Source: Planctomycetota bacterium
Lineage (GTDB): Bacteria > Planctomycetota > MHYJ01 > WSZJ01
Assembly: GCA_016190145.1 (NCBI GenBank)
Contig: JACPRD010000204.1
Coordinates: forward strand, 1 to 34,094
DNA length: 34,094 nt
Direction of reading: 5' to 3'
Both the position numbers and the translations under genes were made by a program. Position 1 is the stretch's first letter. Every line of letters begins with the position of its first letter. Under the pieces are notes generated by a model, which saw only the letters and a list, made by a program, of their open reading frames with translations, was not told the origin of the DNA and did not search any database. Positions 29,356-34,094 of this stretch are shown piece by piece.

Positions 29356-32181
29356 ATGAGTCCCTTCCTCAAAAAATGCGCCCGCTGTGGGCAGCTCCTG
29401 GATCCCGGCGACTCCGGCCTCGTCTGCTCCTCCTGCCGCCAGGCCCTCCCTACCATCGGCTCCGAACCCGGCGCCCCAACGAAACCCGCGCCCCTTCCCT
29501 CCGTCGTCGGCGACCACCCCATCGAATCCGTCGTCGGCGTCGGAGGCATGGGCACCGTCTACCTCGCCCGTGAACCCGTCATCGGCCGCCGCGTCGCCCT
29601 CAAAGTCCTCAAGCACGACCTCCTCTCCCCCGAGGGAATGGAACGTTTCCTCGAAGAAGCGGTCGTCACCGGCCTCCTCCCCCACCCCGGCATCGTCCCC
29701 GTCTACCGCGTCGGCCGCGACCCGAAATACGGCCCCTTCTATACCATGAAACTCGTCGAAGGCCGCTCCCTCGCCGACATCCTCACCGGCCTCCGCGACG
29801 AAAAACCCGACGACGTCGAGAAGTACACGCTTCCCGCCCTCCTCGGCATCTTCCAGCGCGCCTGCGAGGCCGTCGCGTTCGCGCACCACCACGGGCTGGT
29901 GCATCGCGACCTGAAGCCCGCGAACATCATGATCGGGGAGTTCGGCGAGGTGATGGTGCTCGACTGGGGGCTCGCGCGCTCGGTGGACGAGCGGGGCGAC
30001 CGGCAGCGCCCCGCGGTTCCGGCGGCGCAGGAGCTGGGGCTCAAGGTGGAACCCGACTCGAAGTTTTCGCGCGCGGGCGCGGTGCTGGGGACGGCGGGAT
30101 ACATGTCGCCGGAGCAGGCGCGCGGCCAGGCCGCCACCGCCAGGCCGCCCAGCGACGTCTACTCGCTCGGCGCCATCCTCTACCAGATCCTGACCCTGCG
30201 CATGCCGGTCGACGGCCGCCCGGACGAGGCCATCGGGCGCACCACGCGCGGACAGGTGGTTCCCGTCGAAAAGCGCCCGCTCGGCCGCAACGCCCCGCGC
30301 GCCCTCTGCCAGGTCGCGATGAAGGCGCTCGCGCTGGATCCGGGGAAGCGCTACCCGAACGCGAAGGAGCTGGCGCGGGAGATCGAGGTGTATCTGGAGG
30401 GGCGCAGTCCCTGGGTCGAGCGGTCGGACGGGTGGGAGATGGTGTCGGGGAAATGGGAAGCGTCGCCGGACGAGGTGCGCTGCATCGCGGGGCCGCACGC
30501 GCGGCTGATGCACGAGGCGCGGCTGACGGGCGACGTGCGCCTCTCGGCGACGGTGCACGGGATGCCGGCGCGGTCGGCCTGGCGGCTCGAGATCCGGCTC
30601 GGACTGCGCGCGGCGAACGCGCTCGACGCCTACCTGTTCCGCGTCGCGGCGGGCGACGACGGTGGCGTGGAGTTTTACCGGAGCGGCGTGATCGTCGCGC
30701 GGCGCCTCGACGTCCGCCTCGACCCGCACGAGGACCACCGCCTCCTCATCCTCCGCGACGGCGACCGGCTCACGCTCACGATCGACGGCGAGCGCGTCGT
30801 CGAGCACCGCGACGTCTTCCCGCTCCGCGGCCAGCGCATGGAAATCGGCACTGAGGACGCCGGCCTCAGGGTCAGCGACATCCGCCTCGAAAGCCGCGGC
30901 GCTCCCCTTCAGCTCGCCTTCCTCGAACTTCCCGACAAGATCCTCGCCATGGGGCGCGCGAAGGAAGCCCGCGAGCTCTATCGCGAAATGGCCGAGTCGC
31001 ACCCCGATCGCGCCGAGGGGCTGATCGCGCGCTACAAAGCGGCGGTGTGCTCCGTCGAGATGGGAGAGCGCGAGGAAGCGCTGGCCGATCTCAAGATGCT
31101 CGAGGGGACGAGCCACGAGGCGCTTCAGGCGCTGGGGCGGGCGCGGCTGGGGATGAAAGGGAAGAGCCTGAAGGAGACGTGGGCGGCGCTGACGGAGGGG
31201 TGCGAGAAGTACCGGAACGATCCGGTGCGGATCGAGATGTGGACGATGCTGCTGCTCGCGGTGGATCGCGTGGAGCGCGAATCGGCGGCGAACGCGCGGG
31301 CGCTCTACGTGCAGCTGCTGGGGATGCCGTGGTTGAGCGCGCAGGAGGCGATCCAGGTGTGCGCGGGGCTGATGCGGATGGCGGCGGCGGCGGGAGGGCC
31401 GACGAAGATGCGCGGCGAGGCGCTGTCGGTTCTGGACACGCACCCGACGCAGCTCGCGACGCGCATGGAGCTGCACTCGATCCTGTCGCGCCTCGGGACC
31501 CCGCCCGAGGCCCTGGGCTCCGTGCGGGCGGCTCTTCAGAAAACGCTCGACCTGAACGAGCAGATCACGCGAGGAGACCGCGCGCGCCTCCTCCTCTGGC
31601 TGATTGAGACCTACCTTTCGGCCGGCGACGTCGCGGGCGCGGAGCGCTGGCTCGCCACGGCCGATTCCTCGCTCAGCCATCCCTCGGCCGCCGGCATCTG
31701 GACGCGGAACTGGCGCGCGCTCGTGGCGGCGGCGCAGGCGAAGTACGACGAACTGCGGAAGGTGCTGTCGGCGCACGAGAAGGCGTACGGAACCGGGACG
31801 AGCGCCCAGCACTTTCTCGGCATGCTGCTCGGGGGGATCGCGGCGGGCGGAGGTGCGGACGCCGGGAAGCTCTGCGCGCACCTGGCGGAGTCGCAGGATC
31901 GCGCGCCGGAGTGGCGCCCGCCGGCCGAGGCGATCTCCGGCCGGGCGCCGATCTCCTCGTTCACGTCCTGGGTCGCCGGGCAGCCCCGCGAAGCGCGGTG
32001 CGCGCTGCTCCTCGCGGGCAGCCTCGTCTCCAGCGCGCGCGGCGTCGGGGCCGAGGCGGACCAGCTCCGCGGCCTCGCCGCGCGCGAGACCGAGGGACGC
32101 GCCTTTACGGCGTGGTTCCTGCAGAAACAGGAAGCGCAGGGACAGGTGTGCAAGACGGTCGCGACGAAGCCGCCGGGGTAG
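29356..32181 (+). CDS. Zinc-ribbon Ser/Thr protein kinase with LamG/DUF1080-like and TPR-like C-terminal regions
   Basis: Soluble kinase of 941 aa. A four-cysteine zinc ribbon (C8, C11, C24, C27) is followed by a Hanks-type kinase domain (~52-385): GVGGMGTVYLA, Lys83 (VALKVL), catalytic loop HRDLKPANIM (D185, N190), DWG in place of DFG (203-205), a long activation segment to GTAGYMSPEQA (250-254) and SDVYSLGAILYQIL. Residues ~395-520 are beta-rich (WEMVSGKWEASPDEVRC, DGDRLTLTIDGERV, GLRVSDIRLES), like DUF1080/LamG sandwiches. The rest (~525-930) is TPR-like helical (AKEARELYREMAESHP). No membrane helix. DWG and this layout are common among planctomycete kinases. It is divergent from the FHA-CAP operon. 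Wobble bases flip from C to G near 29870. Confidence 0.93.
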   Translation: MSPFLKKCARCGQLLDPGDSGLVCSSCRQALPTIGSEPGAPTKPAPLPSVVGDHPIESVVGVGGMGTVYLAREPVIGRRVALKVLKHDLLSPEGMERFLEEAVVTGLLPHPGIVPVYRVGRDPKYGPFYTMKLVEGRSLADILTGLRDEKPDDVEKYTLPALLGIFQRACEAVAFAHHHGLVHRDLKPANIMIGEFGEVMVLDWGLARSVDERGDRQRPAVPAAQELGLKVEPDSKFSRAGAVLGTAGYMSPEQARGQAATARPPSDVYSLGAILYQILTLRMPVDGRPDEAIGRTTRGQVVPVEKRPLGRNAPRALCQVAMKALALDPGKRYPNAKELAREIEVYLEGRSPWVERSDGWEMVSGKWEASPDEVRCIAGPHARLMHEARLTGDVRLSATVHGMPARSAWRLEIRLGLRAANALDAYLFRVAAGDDGGVEFYRSGVIVARRLDVRLDPHEDHRLLILRDGDRLTLTIDGERVVEHRDVFPLRGQRMEIGTEDAGLRVSDIRLESRGAPLQLAFLELPDKILAMGRAKEARELYREMAESHPDRAEGLIARYKAAVCSVEMGEREEALADLKMLEGTSHEALQALGRARLGMKGKSLKETWAALTEGCEKYRNDPVRIEMWTMLLLAVDRVERESAANARALYVQLLGMPWLSAQEAIQVCAGLMRMAAAAGGPTKMRGEALSVLDTHPTQLATRMELHSILSRLGTPPEALGSVRAALQKTLDLNEQITRGDRARLLLWLIETYLSAGDVAGAERWLATADSSLSHPSAAGIWTRNWRALVAAAQAKYDELRKVLSAHEKAYGTGTSAQHFLGMLLGGIAAGGGADAGKLCAHLAESQDRAPEWRPPAEAISGRAPISSFTSWVAGQPREARCALLLAGSLVSSARGVGAEADQLRGLAARETEGRAFTAWFLQKQEAQGQVCKTVATKPPG

Positions 32182-32227
32182 CGGGTGCGGAGCCGCGGGG
32201 TCCGGCGGAAAGGACCGTTGAATCCGA

Positions 32228-33136
32228 CTACCGCCCCTTTTTCCCCACCACGACGAGCCGCGCTGCGTTGACGTCGTACGCCGACCCGTCGAGCCCGCCG
32301 TACACGCCAATCTCGCGGAACCCCGCCTCCTCCATCCGGTCCCTCATCTCCTGCCCCGAGTAAATCGTGTGATGGAACCGGAACGTCCGCGTACGCCCCT
32401 TCCGAATCAGCGTCCACTCGTTCCGGATCCGCGTCCACCCGTCGAAGATCTCGTGCCGCTCGACGACCATGGACCCGTCAGGATGTGCGCGCGACGTGGT
32501 CCCCTGAAAGATCCGCGCGAGCCGCTCCTTCCCCATGAGTTCGAGCACGAGCACGCCGCGGGACTTCAGCGAGGCGTACAGGTTGCGCAGCACGGCGCGG
32601 TCCTCGTCCTTGTCGTCGAAGTAGCCGAAGGAGGTGAAGAGGCTGACGGCGAGGTCGTAGGCCTCGGGCCGGACGAAATCGCGCATGTCGCTCTCGACCC
32701 ATTCGACGGACGCGCGCCCCGCCCGCGCGAGCGCACGGGCCTTCGCGAGCAGGAACCGCGTCCGGTCCACGCCGGTGACGCGGAAGCCGCGCCGCGCGAG
32801 CTCGATGGAGCATCGTCCGGGGCCGCAGCAGAGGTCGAGAGCGGCCTTTCCCGACGGGCGGGCGAGGCGAAGCAGCGCGGCGATTTCCGCGCGGGTCCCG
32901 GCGAACCGTTCCTCAGGGAACATGAAAGGATACGTCTCGATCCAGAACCGGTCGTCGTCGAACCACTCCCTCCTGTGGCGCGGGCGCATGCACGGTTCCC
33001 TCGAAGGAGCCTCCGGGATCATAGGAGCGTCGCCCGGGGAATCGAAGCTGCGAAAGAGTGCCTCGATCAACTCGGCCCTCTCGACGGCGCTCAAGCCGAG
33101 AGCCTCCCTTAAAATCGATTTTCCCCTGCTGTTCAT
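32228..33136 (-). CDS. Class I SAM-dependent methyltransferase with antitoxin-like N-terminal extension
   Basis: Protein of 302 aa from ATG 33136 (MNSRGKSILREALGLSAVER). The first ~35 residues (ILREALGLSAVERAELIEAL, then FRSFD) match the helical pattern of the Unstable_antitox/addiction-module component family. From ~Met50 it is a methyltransferase: motif I ALDLCCGPGRCS (100-110), acidic VTGVD (D124), ESDMRDF (D150), DLAVSLFTSFGYFDD, and a C-terminal FRFHHTIYSGQEMRDRMEEAGF. Starting at ATG 32989 would give a plain 253-aa enzyme; the uninterrupted frame favours a fusion. Substrate unknown. It is convergent with the kinase, 46 bp away. Confidence 0.85.
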   Translation of the reverse strand: MNSRGKSILREALGLSAVERAELIEALFRSFDSPGDAPMIPEAPSREPCMRPRHRREWFDDDRFWIETYPFMFPEERFAGTRAEIAALLRLARPSGKAALDLCCGPGRCSIELARRGFRVTGVDRTRFLLAKARALARAGRASVEWVESDMRDFVRPEAYDLAVSLFTSFGYFDDKDEDRAVLRNLYASLKSRGVLVLELMGKERLARIFQGTTSRAHPDGSMVVERHEIFDGWTRIRNEWTLIRKGRTRTFRFHHTIYSGQEMRDRMEEAGFREIGVYGGLDGSAYDVNAARLVVVGKKGR

Positions 33137-33204
33137 TCCCAGATCCTCGTGGCCTGCGCCCTGCGCATCGTACCTCCCGTCGCATCGGTACTCTTGCATC
33201 CGGG

Positions 33205-33492
33205 CTATCGGAGCAGCCAGAAGAGAAGACTCCAGGCTGCGAGGTGCAAGGATAACGTCAGGAGGGTCGAGATCACGAATACGCCGAACGACTTGTGCAC
33301 GACGCCCGCGAGCGCAGGGAGGACCGCAAAGGCCCACGGGTAGAGTTGGAGAAGGGGATCCAACCAGCGCGAAGAGGCAAGGATTGCCTCGAACCACGCG
33401 TACAGGGTCACTATCCCGAGGAACGACCAGAGCATGCCCAGCCTGAACGCGTCTGACCACGTGCGCCTGAGTGGCCGACCCGAGTCATGCAT
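33205..33492 (-). CDS. Small integral membrane protein, 95 aa
   Basis: Hypothetical protein from ATG 33492 (MHDSGRPLRRTWSDAF) with GGGA upstream. Two or three hydrophobic helices are visible at about residues 15-38, 48-66 and 69-94 (GVFVISTLLTLSLHLAAWSL), with a basic N-terminus. No family recognised. It sits 21 bp after the SGNH-like gene on the same strand and 68 bp before the methyltransferase. Confidence 0.65.
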   Translation of the reverse strand: MHDSGRPLRRTWSDAFRLGMLWSFLGIVTLYAWFEAILASSRWLDPLLQLYPWAFAVLPALAGVVHKSFGVFVISTLLTLSLHLAAWSLLFWLLR

Positions 33493-33513
33493 GCGGCAGT
33501 CCCTTTGAAGCTG

Positions 33514-33933
33514 TCACGGCTTCAGCGTCTTCACCATTTCGATCAGGAACACCCTCCGGATCGCGTCGTATCCCCGGTCGTTCGGATCCTCGAGATTGCC
33601 GAAGTACCAGTAGTGCGGATCCTTCGCGTCGTAGTGGCGGTGCCATTTCTGGCGGCAGTGGATGCCGTGGCCGAGGAGTGCGGCGTGGATGTCGACGAGG
33701 TGGTCGAAGTACGAGTGGCCCTCGGTCGAGCCGAAGCCGTCGGTCACGCTGTCGCCGAGGCCGAGGAGCAGGACACGCCGGTCGGTCCACGGACGCGCGA
33801 AGGCCTCGCGCAGCACCGCCGGCCCAGCCGGCCCGCGGCCGACGGGACGGGCGAGGAAGAAATGCCGATAGCCCAGCACGGCCGCGATGGCTAGCGCGCC
33901 GAATGTTCCGAAGATGAGAAGTCGTTTCTTCAC
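33514..33933 (-). CDS. SGNH/GDSL-type hydrolase, apparently internally deleted (139 aa)
   Basis: Short exported protein, GTG start at 33933 (VKKRLLIFGTFGALAIAAVLG, signal/anchor). Residues 53-80 are the first block of SGNH hydrolases (VLLLGLGDSVTDGFGSTEGH) with nucleophile Ser62. Residues 81-139 (DIHAALLGHGIHC...YWYFGNLEDPNDRGYDAIRR) read like the C-terminal end of the same fold. Full-length relatives are normally some 100 or more residues longer, and the Gly and GxND blocks are missing between LV80 and D81. The frame is intact, so this looks like an in-frame internal deletion, or an assembly collapse. As it stands it is unlikely to be an active esterase. Confidence 0.7.
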   Translation of the reverse strand: MKKRLLIFGTFGALAIAAVLGYRHFFLARPVGRGPAGPAVLREAFARPWTDRRVLLLGLGDSVTDGFGSTEGHSYFDHLVDIHAALLGHGIHCRQKWHRHYDAKDPHYWYFGNLEDPNDRGYDAIRRVFLIEMVKTLKP

Positions 33934-33968
33934 GCCTTGTCGTCGCCTCCCGAATGCTCAGCCGCAGG

Positions 33969-34078
33969 CCCCTTGCCCTTGACCTTGCCCTTGACCTTGC
34001 CCTGCTTTTCGCGAGATCGAGCGGCAGGTCCAGGTCGAACGACAGGGCAAGGTCAAGGGCAAGGTCAAGGGCAAGGGG
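33969..34078. repeat. Perfect 36-bp inverted repeat built from CTTGCC/CTTGAC hexamers
   Basis: Left arm 33969-34004 and right arm 34043-34078 are exact reverse complements, separated by 38 bp. Each arm is made of alternating hexamers (unit CTTGCCCTTGAC, about 2.5 copies). It lies upstream of the SGNH-like gene and reaches almost to the window end. No coding frame is evident. Confidence 0.9.
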
Positions 34079-34094
34079 GCCGCTTCGCGGCCAA

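Noticed and set aside
32182..32227. GGTCC...GGACC as a terminator between kinase and methyltransferase
   Set aside because: Only a 5-bp stem and no T-run on either strand.
29266..32310. 1014-residue minus-strand frame opposite the zinc-ribbon kinase
   Set aside because: Kinase motifs are clear on the plus strand; this translation has none.
33205..33492. Small membrane protein as the toxin partner of the antitoxin-like segment
   Set aside because: Usual partners are soluble ParE/RelE-type toxins; this protein is almost entirely hydrophobic helices and the order is wrong for such an operon.
33969..34078. CRISPR-like repeat array at the right end
   Set aside because: The repeats are adjoining hexamers without spacers and arranged as an inverted pair.

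Overview
The window is high-GC bacterial DNA, most consistent with a member of the Planctomycetota or a near relative. Evidence for this is the density of Ser/Thr protein kinases (one with DWG in place of DFG), FHA domains, zinc-ribbon and LamG/DUF1080-like modules, secreted HEAT/VWA proteins and very long multidomain hypotheticals. Assignment is by gene style only; no rRNA, tRNA, CRISPR array or insertion sequence was seen.

Layout. (1) 1-7142, minus strand: a compact phosphate regulon pstS-pstC-pstA-pstB-pstB'-phoU-phoB-phoR. Start and stop codons overlap at most junctions, and three TTAnCn repeats spaced 11 bp apart (a Pho box) lie ahead of pstS; phoR runs off the left edge. (2) 7159-7938, minus: a membrane-anchored coiled-coil protein with two LTxxQ-like motifs. 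(3) 8253-10887, plus: an ABC-2 type exporter (ATPase plus two permeases). (4) 11095-12876, plus: zinc-ribbon/transmembrane protein; 12891-15371, minus: double-U32 RlhA-like protein; 15460-15672, plus: small unknown; 15676-16530, minus: UbiA/MqnP-like prenyltransferase. (5) 16696-19319, plus: a short secreted protein and a HEAT-PDZ-S41 protease, closed by a strong terminator. (6) 19680-28865, minus: Ser/Thr kinase with a proline-rich tail, secreted HEAT/VWA protein, and two tandem paralogues with FHA-transmembrane-helical-CAP architecture. (7) 28866-29355: an AT-rich island with overlapping dyads and a long inverted repeat, followed by a divergent zinc-ribbon Ser/Thr kinase (29356-32181, plus). 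(8) 32228-33933, minus: methyltransferase with an antitoxin-like N-terminus, small membrane protein, and an apparently internally deleted SGNH hydrolase; then a perfect 36-bp inverted repeat made of hexamers at the right edge.

How it may work together. The phosphate block is a self-contained uptake and sensing unit. The most novel-looking part is 19.7-32.2 kb: two cytoplasmic Ser/Thr kinases flank two membrane proteins that place a phosphothreonine-binding FHA domain inside the cell and a CAP/SCP domain outside, next to a secreted VWA protein. This could be a phospho-signalling system acting across the membrane, but that link is inferred from architecture and proximity. A further oddity is abrupt switching between C-ending and G-ending codons inside single genes.
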